From: Asaia sp003994335
Lineage (GTDB): Bacteria > Pseudomonadota > Alphaproteobacteria > Acetobacterales > Acetobacteraceae
Direction: 5' to 3'
Length of the DNA stretch: 64,000 nt
NCBI RefSeq assembly: GCF_037151175.1
Contig: NZ_JBBCOR010000012.1
Coordinates: 57,249-121,248, forward strand
A program made the position numbers and the translations under genes. Numbering within the stretch: position 1 is the first letter of the stretch; each line of letters begins with the position of its first letter. The notes under the pieces were generated by a model, which did no database searches, had not been told where the DNA came from, and saw only the letters and a list, made by a program, of their open reading frames with translations. Of the stretch, positions 35,706 to 44,353 are shown in pieces.

Positions 35706-36020
35706 ATGTATATCGCAATGAACAGGTTTCAGGTCCTCCCCGAGAGCGAAGAGGCATTCCGCCAGCGCTGGCTCGATCGCGAGGTGCTGCTGACAACCGT
35801 ACCCGGCTTCGTCTCTTTCTCGTTGCTGCGTGGCCCGGTAAAGGATGACCATATCCTGTGGTCCTCGCACACGATCTGGAAATCCCAGGACGCGTTCAAG
35901 GACTGGACCCAGTCAGAGCAGTTCCGTAAAGCCCATGCCGGTGCGGGCGGCAACAAGCCCCTGACGCTCGGGCCGCCGGTATTCGAAGGCTTTGAGGTGG
36001 TCCAGCACATCGATAACTGA
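35706..36020 (+). CDS. Haem-degrading monooxygenase-like protein (IsdG/HmuQ type)
   Basis: 104 residues from the ATG at 35706, which has GAAGG eight bases upstream; an ATG at 35691 is another option. It is a single ABM (antibiotic biosynthesis monooxygenase) fold: MYIAMNRFQVLPESEEAFRQ, LTTVPGFVSFSLLRG, HTIWKSQDAFKDWTQSEQFR, KAHAG and GPPVFEGFEVVQ. WKSQDAFKDWTQSEQFRKAH, with its conserved Trp and His, is the part that binds and ruffles haem in IsdG-like enzymes. As the last gene of the haem operon it should open the imported haem ring to release iron. No HmuS-type trafficking protein is seen. Confidence 0.83.
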   Translation: MYIAMNRFQVLPESEEAFRQRWLDREVLLTTVPGFVSFSLLRGPVKDDHILWSSHTIWKSQDAFKDWTQSEQFRKAHAGAGGNKPLTLGPPVFEGFEVVQHIDN

Positions 36021-36146
36021 GACTTGCCCGAGCGTTTTGCGGTTTCCCTCAGAAGGAGGCCGCGAAACGGTCGCCGTCGCGCTTCCCACCCCCATTTGGT
36101 GCGCGCTTGGGCACCCGACCTGATGGGATGCTTCCGGGGCTCTGTA

Positions 36147-36650
36147 TCAGAGCTTTGTGAGGATCAGGTCGAAGATACGTGCGACTGTTGCCCGTCGCAC
36201 GGCATCCCGGTCTCCCGGAAAATGGGCGGTTTCGAGCACGGGATTGCTGATACCTCGCATCAGGCACAGACAGACGGTCCCAACCGGTTTGTCAGCCGTC
36301 CCACCGGAAGGTCCGGCGATACCAGTCACGGCCACCGAGACATTGGCATCCTCGGCGCAGCCCAGCGCGCCCATGGCCATTTCGGTCGCGGTGGCCTCGC
36401 TCACGGCACCATGACGCTCGAGCGTCGACACCGAGACACCCAGCGCCGCAATCTTCATGGCGTTGGAGTAGGTAACCAGCCCCCCCTCGATCACATCCGA
36501 CGATCCCGCAAGCGCGGTGAGCGTGGCGGCAATCAGTCCGCCCGTGCAGCTCTCGGCGGTCACAAGTTTTTCCCCCCGGCGACGCAGCAGCGCAAGAACC
36601 TCGACGGCCTTGTCGGTCAGAGCGGCGGCATTCGGCGCATTGTCAGCCAT
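36147..36650 (-). CDS. pncC: Nicotinamide-nucleotide amidase (CinA C-terminal domain family)
   Basis: 167 residues from the ATG at 36650; the frame stays open to 36725 inside slt. This is the stand-alone CinA C-terminal domain: EKLVTAESCTGGLIAATLT, YSNAMKIAALGVS, HGAVSEATATEMA, VSVAVTGIAGPSGG and KPVGTVCL. PncC deamidates nicotinamide mononucleotide, recycling pyridine nucleotides. The N-terminal molybdopterin-like half of CinA is absent, as in many proteobacteria. It overlaps the slt stop by 8 bases, so terC-slt-pncC are probably one transcript. Confidence 0.9.
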   Translation of the reverse strand: MADNAPNAAALTDKAVEVLALLRRRGEKLVTAESCTGGLIAATLTALAGSSDVIEGGLVTYSNAMKIAALGVSVSTLERHGAVSEATATEMAMGALGCAEDANVSVAVTGIAGPSGGTADKPVGTVCLCLMRGISNPVLETAHFPGDRDAVRRATVARIFDLILTKL

Positions 36651-38595
36651 GGGCACCAGTCTCCAATACGCGGTAGAGAGCCATGTTCTCCTCGACGCGC
36701 TGGATATAGGAGCGCGTTTCCTCATAGGGCAGGCTCTCGATCCAGTCGATCAGACCGTCCTGCGTCAGAGGCTGGGGCAAGGGCAGGCTGGCCAGCCATT
36801 GATCGGTGCGATGGGGCCCCGCATTATAGGCAGAAAGGACGAGTGGCACGACATTGCCAAAGCGTGCCAGAAGCTGCGCCAAATAGGTGCGTCCCAGGGT
36901 GAGGTTCGTCGCCGGGTCACGCAGACCGCTGGCGCTGGTATCCAGCCCGGCCAGGCCGCCGCGCCGCGCGACGTCTCTGGCGGTTCCCGTTTGCAACTGC
37001 ATCAGGCCGATTGCCTTCGCCGGGCTGACCACATGCGCGTCGAAACTGCTCTCCTGGCGCGCCACACCCAGAGCCAGACCACGGGGCAGGGCGTCGCCTT
37101 CTGCCTGTGCGGCATCGAGAACCGGCCAGCCCTCAGGATAAAGCGCCGAACCAAGACGCCCGGTGCGGCGGGCCGCGAAAACTGCAGGCTCATATGAGTC
37201 GATAGAAAGGGCAAACCGCGCGAGAGCCGCCTGACCTGCGGCATCCTGAACCTGGCTGTAACCGAGCATCAGGAACTCGCGCGCATGGTCGTCATCACCG
37301 CGATTGTGCAGGAGGCGCGCCGCTTCAACCAGATCGGCACGGGATACAGGGCCTGAAGCGAGGGCCGGTATGTTGTTGAGCGCCTGAGCCAGACCCGGAA
37401 CATCGCCGCCTCCCGGCAATAGCGTATCATCACGGCCCGCCATGGCGGCCAGTGCGAGCTGACCGTAATAGGTTGTTGGCATCGCCGCAGCCTGACGGTA
37501 CGCGCTGCCTGCCTGCGCCGTATCTCCCTCGGCGGCATAGGCGCGCCCGAGCCAGTAATAACCCCGGCTTTTCGTGATCAGGCTCGTCTGTCTCGACAGG
37601 GGGGTAAAGGCCTCGCGCGCCTGGGACGGGTTTTTGAGAAAGCGCAGGTCGATCCAGCCGCGCAGGAAGCGTGCTTCAAGACTGGCCGTGATCGGGGGGG
37701 CAAGGGTCGCATCATCTGCAAGACTGCGCGCCTGGGGGACGTTGCCCTGCATCAGAAACGCTCGGGCGAGCCCAAGGCGTTCGGTCGTCCAGTCGGCGGA
37801 AGGTGCGGCTTTCTGGGCGGCGAAACCCGTTGACTGCCAGAGGGCATAGGCACCGGCAAGATCGCCGGCGCGGCGCATCTGCCGAAGGCGCGCCAGAAGG
37901 ACCTGTGGGTCGGATTGAAGAGAGGGGGGCAGCGAGACGAACTGCACCTCTGCATCAGCAGCGTTCGAGGCGAGAGCGATCAGTGCGCTCGCCAGCGCCT
38001 GCTTCTGGGGAGCGAGCAGGGGCACCTGACGAGTAGCGGCCGAGAATTGCCGCGTACGAAGCTGACGCTGGAAGCGCGCCCAGTGATCGTCCGGGGTGAG
38101 GGCCGCGCTGTATTCGGCAAGGATCAGGCTCGAATCCGTTTCCCTGTCGGCACCATTGCGCCAGATGCGCCTTGCCTGACTGGCTGCGTCCGGAAGAAGG
38201 GAGGCACAGCGGATGAAGGCCTGGACGTTTGTGAGTGGCTCACGGGGGCAAAGCTTAGGCAGCTCGGCGTCACTGGCGCGTGTGGCAAGGGCTGCCTGGT
38301 AGCGGGCCACCATCGTACCCCGCTCGGGCCAGGCGGGAGTGATATCGAGAAAATCGGCATAGGCGCGTGCCGAAGGGGGCGTGCTCGCCTCCACAAGAGC
38401 CAGCCACATATCGAGCCTGCTCGCGACGTTGTCGAAGCGTGTCGGGACTGCCGGGGTCAGAGCGTCCTGCGGAGTATCGGCAGTGCCCAACGTCTCGCTT
38501 GAGGGCGCGGTGGCTTCTGGTTCCTGCGCGTGGGAAGAGCATCCGCCGAGAAGAAGAAAGGTGCCAGCGAGGAGAAGAGACTTAACCCGCAACAT
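36643..38595 (-). CDS. slt: Soluble lytic transglycosylase, lipoprotein form
   Basis: 650 residues. The N-terminus is a lipoprotein signal with lipobox LGGC (Cys about 19). A long helical superhelix follows (about 60-460: LARLRQMRRAGDLAGAYALW and YYWLGRAYAAEGDTAQAGSA). The C-terminal SLT domain holds the catalytic Glu in VARQESSFDAHVVSPAKAIG, then LMQLQTGTARDVA and PLVLSAYNAGPHR. It cleaves peptidoglycan to 1,6-anhydro-muropeptides in the periplasm. The terC gene ends inside its first codons and pncC begins at its stop. Confidence 0.92.
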   Translation of the reverse strand: MLRVKSLLLAGTFLLLGGCSSHAQEPEATAPSSETLGTADTPQDALTPAVPTRFDNVASRLDMWLALVEASTPPSARAYADFLDITPAWPERGTMVARYQAALATRASDAELPKLCPREPLTNVQAFIRCASLLPDAASQARRIWRNGADRETDSSLILAEYSAALTPDDHWARFQRQLRTRQFSAATRQVPLLAPQKQALASALIALASNAADAEVQFVSLPPSLQSDPQVLLARLRQMRRAGDLAGAYALWQSTGFAAQKAAPSADWTTERLGLARAFLMQGNVPQARSLADDATLAPPITASLEARFLRGWIDLRFLKNPSQAREAFTPLSRQTSLITKSRGYYWLGRAYAAEGDTAQAGSAYRQAAAMPTTYYGQLALAAMAGRDDTLLPGGGDVPGLAQALNNIPALASGPVSRADLVEAARLLHNRGDDDHAREFLMLGYSQVQDAAGQAALARFALSIDSYEPAVFAARRTGRLGSALYPEGWPVLDAAQAEGDALPRGLALGVARQESSFDAHVVSPAKAIGLMQLQTGTARDVARRGGLAGLDTSASGLRDPATNLTLGRTYLAQLLARFGNVVPLVLSAYNAGPHRTDQWLASLPLPQPLTQDGLIDWIESLPYEETRSYIQRVEENMALYRVLETGAHG

Positions 38596-39178
38596 GATGG
38601 ACCACCTCGATACTCCCCTTATAGATCAGCTCGCATGCCACGAAGGCGACGATCGCAAGACCCAACCACGCGATCCAGCGATAGCGCTCGAGCAATCGGG
38701 CCACCAGAGTGGCGGCAACCCCCATGAGCACGACCGAAAAGGCGAGACCAGTCACAAGCACGTAAGGATGCCCGAGTGACGCCCCCGCAACGGCGAGGAC
38801 ATTATCGAGGCTCATGGACAGATCCGCGAGGATGATCCGGAAGATTGCCTGGCCCAGCGTGCCGTTTTGGGTGCTGCCTTCCACCTCTTCCGGGTGACGC
38901 ATCTCCTGATACATCTTCCAGCACACCCAGAGCAGCAGTACTCCGCCTGCAAGCGTCAGCCCGATCACCGCGAGAAGCTGTGACGCCACGAGCGCCAGAA
39001 CGATGCGCATGAGCGCGGCACTCGCCACCCCGACGATAATCGCCTTTCGCCTCTGGGTTGCGGGCAGGCCGCGTACGACCATGCCGATGACCACCGCGTT
39101 GTCCCCGGCAAGGGTGATATCGATCATGACAACCTGGGCGAGCGCGATCAGGGCATGCCAGGTAAGATCAGGCGCCAC
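38582..39178 (-). CDS. TerC family membrane protein (YjbE-like)
   Basis: 198 residues if it starts at the GTG (minus strand 39178), which has GGAGG six bases upstream. The frame is open for another 146 codons without membrane helices, which I treat as non-coding. About seven helices; TerC features are MIDITLAGDNAVVIGMVVRG near the N-terminus and ILADLSMSLDNVLAVAGASL in the middle, the two DN motifs carrying the conserved acidic residues for divalent cations. TerC proteins are linked to metal efflux, often manganese. Its stop lies 14 bases inside slt. Confidence 0.85.
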   Translation of the reverse strand: MAPDLTWHALIALAQVVMIDITLAGDNAVVIGMVVRGLPATQRRKAIIVGVASAALMRIVLALVASQLLAVIGLTLAGGVLLLWVCWKMYQEMRHPEEVEGSTQNGTLGQAIFRIILADLSMSLDNVLAVAGASLGHPYVLVTGLAFSVVLMGVAATLVARLLERYRWIAWLGLAIVAFVACELIYKGSIEVVHHVAG

Positions 39179-39325
39179 ATCATCCTCCAATACGACAGAT
39201 ACACGAAAGCCTAGAGAAAGCGCTCCCGCCGCGCAATTGAGTGGGATGACAAGGATGGTGTTCGCGGGCGCCGAGTTGCGGTAAGAGGGCGCAATCCGCG
39301 TCCCAGACATTCCAGGAGCCAAGCC

Positions 39326-40657
39326 ATGGTGCCTCGCTACAGCCGCCCCGAAATGACCGCCATCTGGTCTCCCACCAATCGCTATCGCATCTGGTTCGAG
39401 ATCGAGGCCTTGGCCTGTGAGGCAATGGCCGAGCTGGGCGACATGCCGAAAGAAGCCGCCGCGGTCATTCGCGAGCGTGGCGATGCCGCGATGGCCGCGT
39501 TCTCCGATGCAGATGTCGCGCGTATTGACGAGATTGAATCCGTAACCCGTCACGATGTGATCGCGTTCCTCACCTGGCTGGCCGAGAAGATCGGCCCCGA
39601 GAGCCGCTTCGTGCATCTCGGCATGACGTCGTCAGACGTGCTCGACACATGTTTTTCAGTGCAGCTCGTGCAGGCGACGGACCTCCTGCTGGAAGACATT
39701 GACGCGGTTCTGGCGGCATTGAAGAAGCAGGCTTTCGCGCATAAGAATACGGTCACGATCGGACGCTCGCATGCCATCCATGCCGAGCCCACGAGCTTCG
39801 GTCTCAAGATTGCCGGGCACTATGCCGAGTTCGCGCGCAACCGCGAGCGTCTTCTCGTGGCCCGTAAGGAAATCGCGATCTGTGCGATTTCAGGCGCGGT
39901 CGGCACCTATGCTCATATCGATCCGCGCGTTGAGGAATTCGTCGCTGCGCGCCTGGGTCTGGCTGCCGAAGACGTCTCTACCCAGGTCATCCCCCGTGAC
40001 CGGCATGCCGCATTCTTCTGTGCGCTGGGTGTGATCGCCAGCGGTATCGAGCGTCTGGCTGTTGAAGTGCGTCATCTGCAGCGTTCGGAAGTGCGCGAGG
40101 CAGAGGAATTCTTCCATCCGGGCCAGAAGGGCAGCTCGGCCATGCCGCACAAGCGCAACCCGGTGCTCTCCGAGAATCTGACAGGTCTGGCGCGTCTGGT
40201 GCGTTCGCATGTCGTCCCGGCACTCGAAAACGTTGCGTTGTGGCATGAGCGCGATATCAGCCACTCCTCCGTTGAGCGCAATATCGGGCCCGATGCGACG
40301 GTGGGGCTCGATTTTGCCCTGATGCGTCTGGCCGGGATGATGGACAAGCTCGTTGTCTATCCGGAGCGCATGATGGCCAATCTCGAATCGCTGGGTGGCG
40401 TGGTCCATTCCGGCGAGGTTCTCCTGGCTCTGGCGCGTTCAGGCATTTCGCGCGAGGACGCCTATCGTATCGTCCAGCGCAATGCGATGGAGACCTGGAC
40501 CAAGCTGGGCGAGCCGGATGGCCGTAGCTTCCGGGAGAATCTGGAGCAGGACCCGGAGGTAGCGGGGCGTGTGGATGCCAAGGTGCTGGATGAGGCGATG
40601 GACAGCACACGACATCTTGTTGCGGTAGACCGCATTTATGACAAGATTTTTGGTTAA
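39326..40657 (+). CDS. purB: Adenylosuccinate lyase
   Basis: 443 residues. It catalyses two fumarate-releasing steps of purine synthesis (SAICAR to AICAR and adenylosuccinate to AMP). The catalytic His region is TIGRSHAIHAEPTSFGLKIA. The superfamily signature is GQKGSSAMPHKRNPV, and HLGMTSSDVLDTCF binds substrate. Length and order match the short PurB type of alphaproteobacteria. The start has AGGAG nine bases upstream. It stands apart from the main pur cluster, separated by a sugar transporter gene. Confidence 0.97.
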   Translation: MVPRYSRPEMTAIWSPTNRYRIWFEIEALACEAMAELGDMPKEAAAVIRERGDAAMAAFSDADVARIDEIESVTRHDVIAFLTWLAEKIGPESRFVHLGMTSSDVLDTCFSVQLVQATDLLLEDIDAVLAALKKQAFAHKNTVTIGRSHAIHAEPTSFGLKIAGHYAEFARNRERLLVARKEIAICAISGAVGTYAHIDPRVEEFVAARLGLAAEDVSTQVIPRDRHAAFFCALGVIASGIERLAVEVRHLQRSEVREAEEFFHPGQKGSSAMPHKRNPVLSENLTGLARLVRSHVVPALENVALWHERDISHSSVERNIGPDATVGLDFALMRLAGMMDKLVVYPERMMANLESLGGVVHSGEVLLALARSGISREDAYRIVQRNAMETWTKLGEPDGRSFRENLEQDPEVAGRVDAKVLDEAMDSTRHLVAVDRIYDKIFG

Positions 40658-40755
40658 CTTCCCACATTGTGTGTTGACCTTGTGGGGGCATAGTGTGGAA
40701 GTAACGTGTTTGTAATCTCAAGCACGTTCACCTGGATCAGGACGAAAGCTCACCA

Positions 40756-42144
40756 ATGGCTTCCACAACGCGCCCGCGAGGGCAGGCACTCACCAATTTT
40801 ATCGCCGTGATCGCGGCGACCGGTGGTCTTCTTTTCGGTTATGACACCGGCATCATCTCGGCGGCGCTTCTCCAGCTGACCCCCCAGTTCCAGCTGACAA
40901 CGGAGAGCGCCGAGGTGGTGACCTCTGCCGTGATTCTCGGCGCCCTGATCGGGTGCATCAGCGCCGCGCCGCTTTCCGATCGTCTGGGGCGCCGCCGCAC
41001 CATTATTGCCGCTGCGACCTTGTTCCTGATCGGTACCGTGATCGTGACATTCGCGCATTCGGTGGCCGTCCTGACCTTTGCCCGTCTGATCCTCGGCCTC
41101 GCCATCGGCGCGTCGTCTCAGATCGTGCCGATCTATATCGCCGAGATCGCCCCTCCGGAGCGTCGCGGCTCGCTCGTGGTGGCATTTCAGTTTGCCATCG
41201 CTTTCGGCCAGCTGATCTCGTTCATCACAGGCTATGTGCTGCAGGATTACTCCTGGCGTCTGATGTTCGGTCTGGGCGTGATCCCGGCCGTTATCCTGTT
41301 TGTCGGCATGTTGTTCCTGCCCAACAGCCCGCGTTGGCTGGCCATGCAGGGCGAATTCGAACGTGCGCGTCAGGTTCTGCGCAGCGTACGCCGTACAGAT
41401 GCCGAAGCCGATCGCGAGTTGCAGGAAATCCAGGACCAGCATGACGAGAAGGCACCGTTCTCCGAGGTGTTCAAGCCCTGGGTCCGTCCAGCGACGATTG
41501 CTGCGGTTGGCATCGCCCTTCTCTGCCAGCTCACGGGCATCAATGCCGTGATGTATTACGCCCCGACCATCTTCGCGGATGCCGGATTCGGCCAGTCTTC
41601 CGCGCTACTGACCTCGGTTGCGGTAGGCGTTTCGATGGTGGGTACGGTGGCTTTCGGCGGCTGGGCTGTCGATGCTTGGGGGCGTCGTACGCTGATGCTG
41701 CGCCTGATCCCGGGCGCGGTGGTCTCGCTCATCCTGCTCGGCTTCATGTTCTTTACCGGTCAGACGCATGGCTGGGGCGCATTCGTGACCGCTGCCGCCG
41801 TTGTCGGCTATGTTGTGTTCAACGTGGGCAGTCTTTCGGTGGCCATATGGCTCGTAGGTGCAGAAGTGTTCCCGCTTTCCTGCCGCGGCACGGGCATGAG
41901 CCTTGTCGCTGCCAGCCATTGGGGTGCTGATCTGATCATCTCGCTCACCACGCTCAGCATGGTGAAGGCGCTTGGTGCAGGCGGCACGTTCTGGCTATTT
42001 GCCGCTGTGAACGCTGTCTCCTTCTTCTTTGTGCTGCGCTATGTGCCCGAAACGCGCGGTCGTTCGCTTGAGGAGCTCGAAGCCTCACTGCGCAATGGTA
42101 CCTTTGCTCCGGTCGCGCATGAGAAGGCTGCTGCTGCCGAGTAA
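40756..42144 (+). CDS. Sugar/proton symporter, MFS sugar porter family
   Basis: 462 residues and 12 membrane helices. Sugar-porter signatures: GGLLFGYDTGIISAALLQL in helix 1, DRLGRRRTI between helices 2 and 3, PIYIAEIAPPERRGSLV after helix 4, PNSPRWLAMQGEFERAR before the central loop, GINAVMYYAPTIF in helix 7, and VPETRGRSLEELE at the C-terminus. It resembles GalP/AraE-type glucose, galactose or pentose importers; the exact sugar is not readable. A hairpin follows its stop. Confidence 0.92.
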   Translation: MASTTRPRGQALTNFIAVIAATGGLLFGYDTGIISAALLQLTPQFQLTTESAEVVTSAVILGALIGCISAAPLSDRLGRRRTIIAAATLFLIGTVIVTFAHSVAVLTFARLILGLAIGASSQIVPIYIAEIAPPERRGSLVVAFQFAIAFGQLISFITGYVLQDYSWRLMFGLGVIPAVILFVGMLFLPNSPRWLAMQGEFERARQVLRSVRRTDAEADRELQEIQDQHDEKAPFSEVFKPWVRPATIAAVGIALLCQLTGINAVMYYAPTIFADAGFGQSSALLTSVAVGVSMVGTVAFGGWAVDAWGRRTLMLRLIPGAVVSLILLGFMFFTGQTHGWGAFVTAAAVVGYVVFNVGSLSVAIWLVGAEVFPLSCRGTGMSLVAASHWGADLIISLTTLSMVKALGAGGTFWLFAAVNAVSFFFVLRYVPETRGRSLEELEASLRNGTFAPVAHEKAAAAE

Positions 42145-42190
42145 GCGCGGGCGCCACGCCCTGTCGTAACGACAGGGACGATCATGGGTA

Positions 42191-42242
42191 TGAACGGCGT
42201 TGCTCCGCTGCTATATGCGGGACAACGCCGTTCACCGTTTTT
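42191..42242 (+). terminator. Strong hairpin with T-tract between the sugar transporter and purC
   Basis: TGAACGGCGTTG and CAACGCCGTTCA (42191-42202 and 42223-42234) form a perfect 12-bp stem with a 20-base loop, followed by CCGTTTTT. A smaller stem CCCTGTCG/CGACAGGG lies at 42159-42177. It ends only 12 bases before purC, so it could also act as a leader attenuator for the purine operon. Confidence 0.65.
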
Positions 42243-42253
42243 GAAAGATCGTC

Positions 42254-43018
42254 ATGGCACGCCGTCGTCAGCTCTATGAAGGAAAAGCCAAGATCCTGTT
42301 CGAGGGGCCCGAGCCCGGTACACTCGTGCAGTATTTCAAGGATGACGCCTCCGCCGGGAACGGCGTGAAGAAGGGCATCATCACCGGCAAGGGCGTGCTG
42401 AACAATCGTATCAGCGAGCATTTGATGCTCCGCCTGCATGAAATCGGCATTCCGACACATTTCGTCCGCCGCCTCAACATGCGTGAGCAGCTGATCCGCG
42501 AAGTCGAGATCATCCCTCTCGAGGTGGTGGTCCGCAATGTCGCTGCGGGCTCGATCGCCAAGCGTCTCGGCCTTGCGGAAGGGACGCGTCTGCCCCGCTC
42601 CATTCTCGAATACTACTACAAGAACGATGCGCTGAACGACCCCATGGTGTCGGAAGAGCATGTCACGGCATTCGGCTGGGCCAATGCCCAGGATCTCGAT
42701 GAGATCAATGCCTACGCTTTGCGCACCAATGATTTTCTCACCGGTATGTTCCAGGGGATCGGCATCCAGCTGGTTGATTTCAAGCTGGAATTCGGTCGCC
42801 TGTGGGAAAATGACGAGATGCGTATCGTTCTCGCCGATGAAATCTCTCCCGATAATTGCCGCCTGTGGGACACCAAGACGAGCGAGAAGCTCGACAAGGA
42901 TCGTTTCCGCCGGGATATGGGGCGTGTCGAGGAAGCGTATCAGGAAGTCGCTCGTCGCCTTGGAATTCTGCCTGAGGCAGGCAATGGCGATCTCAAAGGA
43001 CCGGAGGTCATGCAATGA
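42254..43018 (+). CDS. purC: SAICAR synthase (PurC)
   Basis: 254 residues. It joins CAIR and aspartate using ATP. Motifs: RRQLYEGKAKILFEGPEPGT, FKDDASAGNGVK, the substrate loop PLEVVVRNVAAGSIAKRLGL, VDFKLEFGRLW and ADEISPDNCRLWD. The last codons overlap the purS start by 4 bases (ATGA), beginning a tightly coupled purine operon. Confidence 0.97.
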   Translation: MARRRQLYEGKAKILFEGPEPGTLVQYFKDDASAGNGVKKGIITGKGVLNNRISEHLMLRLHEIGIPTHFVRRLNMREQLIREVEIIPLEVVVRNVAAGSIAKRLGLAEGTRLPRSILEYYYKNDALNDPMVSEEHVTAFGWANAQDLDEINAYALRTNDFLTGMFQGIGIQLVDFKLEFGRLWENDEMRIVLADEISPDNCRLWDTKTSEKLDKDRFRRDMGRVEEAYQEVARRLGILPEAGNGDLKGPEVMQ

Positions 43019-43257
43019 AAATTCGCGTCAATGTCATGCTGAAGGAAGGCGTGCTCGATCCCCAGGGCAAGGCTATCGGTCATGCCCTCGAGGTGCTGGG
43101 CTTTGCCAATGTCGGTGAAGTGCGCGTGGGCAAGACCATGGAGCTCGAGATCGCGACTGATGACCGCGAAAAGGCTCTCGCCCAGGGTGAGGCCATGGCG
43201 CGCGAATTGCTCGCCAATCTCGTGATCGAGGATTTTGCCGTAGAGGTCGTTGGATGA
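43015..43257 (+). CDS. purS: FGAM synthase PurS subunit
   Basis: 80 residues. Small dimeric subunit that links PurQ to PurL in the three-part formylglycinamide ribonucleotide amidotransferase. Visible: KIRVNVMLKEGVLDPQGKAI, the HALEVLGFANVGEVRVGKTM segment and LLANLVIEDFAVEV. Standard length. Overlaps purC on its left and the secreted-protein gene on its right by 4 bases each. Confidence 0.95.
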   Translation: MKIRVNVMLKEGVLDPQGKAIGHALEVLGFANVGEVRVGKTMELEIATDDREKALAQGEAMARELLANLVIEDFAVEVVG

Positions 43258-43655
43258 CCCGCAAGCTGGCTCTTCTGGCGGTGGTCGCTCTTGCGCTGCC
43301 CGCAGGCGGTCTGGCCGGTACGGCTCAGGCCGATGAGCATCGCCTTTCTTCCATGCAGGCGGGTCGCTTCGGCGCCATCTGTTCCAAGCCGCAGGGCAAG
43401 GCTGTGTGCGATGCCTATATCGCCGGCATGGCTGATTCAGGAGCGCTGTCTGCCCTTAACGCTAAAAGCGCTGGCGATAGCGCGACTGTTGTCGGTTTCT
43501 GTGTGCCGGATGCGGAAACGACCGACGCCATGCGTGGCAAGGCCCTGTCCTGGCTGAAGAGCCATCAGGATGTGCTGAAATATCCGGTTGGCAAATCCGT
43601 GTTTGCTGCGCTGCACGAGGCCTATCCGTGTTCGGGCCAGGGAGGAAAGCCATGA
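43254..43655 (+). CDS. Small secreted Rap1a/Tai-like protein inside the pur operon
   Basis: 133 residues. A signal peptide (about 1-26, ALLAVVALALPAGGLAGTAQ) is followed by a mature domain with Cys at about 43, 52, 82 and 126: AICSKPQGKAVCDAYIAGMA, VGFCVPDAETTDAMRGKALS, KYPVGKSVFAALHEAYPCSG. This pattern of four cysteines and the ...PVGKSVFAALHEAYPC ending resembles the Rap1a/Tai family, named for type VI secretion immunity proteins but widespread in alphaproteobacteria with no effector nearby. It overlaps purS and purQ by 4 bases each, so it is translated with the pur genes. A role in purine synthesis is not apparent for a periplasmic protein. Confidence 0.75.
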   Translation: MTRKLALLAVVALALPAGGLAGTAQADEHRLSSMQAGRFGAICSKPQGKAVCDAYIAGMADSGALSALNAKSAGDSATVVGFCVPDAETTDAMRGKALSWLKSHQDVLKYPVGKSVFAALHEAYPCSGQGGKP

Positions 43656-44353
43656 AGGCCGGTATCGTCGTTTTCCCCGGCACGAACCGTGAGCGCGACA
43701 TGGAGCAGGCGCTTCGCCTCGTGAGCGGCAAGGCGCCCACCATGCTCTGGCATCGTGACACCAGCCTGCCTGACCTGGATCTGATCGTCCTGCCGGGTGG
43801 CTTCAGCTTCGGCGATTATCTGCGTTCGGGCGCCATGGGCGCGCACTCGCCCATCCTGCGCGAGGTTCGTGCCTTCGCCGAAAGGGGCGGATATGTGCTG
43901 GGCGTGTGCAACGGGTTCCAGATCCTGACCGAGGCGCAGCTCCTCCCCGGTGCGCTGTTGCGCAACGCCGGGATGCGCTTTCTCTCGCAGGACGGGTTCC
44001 TGCGTGTCGAGACGCAGGACACGGCCTTCACGCGCGACTGGGCGAAGGGCGATGTGTTCCGTGCGCCTCTCGCTCATGGCGATGGCAACTATACGGCTTC
44101 CGAAGTCGAACTCGACCGCCTCGAAGGCGAGGACCGCGTGGCCTTCCGCTATGTCTGTGCCCAAGGCACGCTTGATGCCGCCAATCGCGTGAGCAACCCC
44201 AATGGCAGCCAGCGCTCGATCGCAGGCATCCTGAGCGCCAATAAGCGCGTCTGCGGTCTGATGCCCCATCCTGAAAACCTGGTCGATCCCGATCTTGGCG
44301 CGACAGAAGGCGTGCCGCTGTTCTCGGGTCTGGTGAAGAGTCTCGTCGCATGA
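43652..44353 (+). CDS. purQ: FGAM synthase glutaminase subunit PurQ
   Basis: 233 residues from the ATG at 43652, with GGAGG upstream; the open frame to 43628 is not needed. A class I glutamine amidotransferase that supplies ammonia to PurL. Catalytic Cys is in GYVLGVCNGFQILTEAQLLP, substrate loop PGGFSFGDYLRSGA, and the His/Glu pair in GLMPHPENLVDP. It overlaps both neighbours by 4 bases. Confidence 0.96.
   Translation: MKAGIVVFPGTNRERDMEQALRLVSGKAPTMLWHRDTSLPDLDLIVLPGGFSFGDYLRSGAMGAHSPILREVRAFAERGGYVLGVCNGFQILTEAQLLPGALLRNAGMRFLSQDGFLRVETQDTAFTRDWAKGDVFRAPLAHGDGNYTASEVELDRLEGEDRVAFRYVCAQGTLDAANRVSNPNGSQRSIAGILSANKRVCGLMPHPENLVDPDLGATEGVPLFSGLVKSLVA

Noticed and set aside
39179..39616. N-terminal extension of the TerC gene across purB
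   Set aside because: It lacks hydrophobic helices and overlaps purB; a GTG with a good ribosome site explains the usual TerC length.
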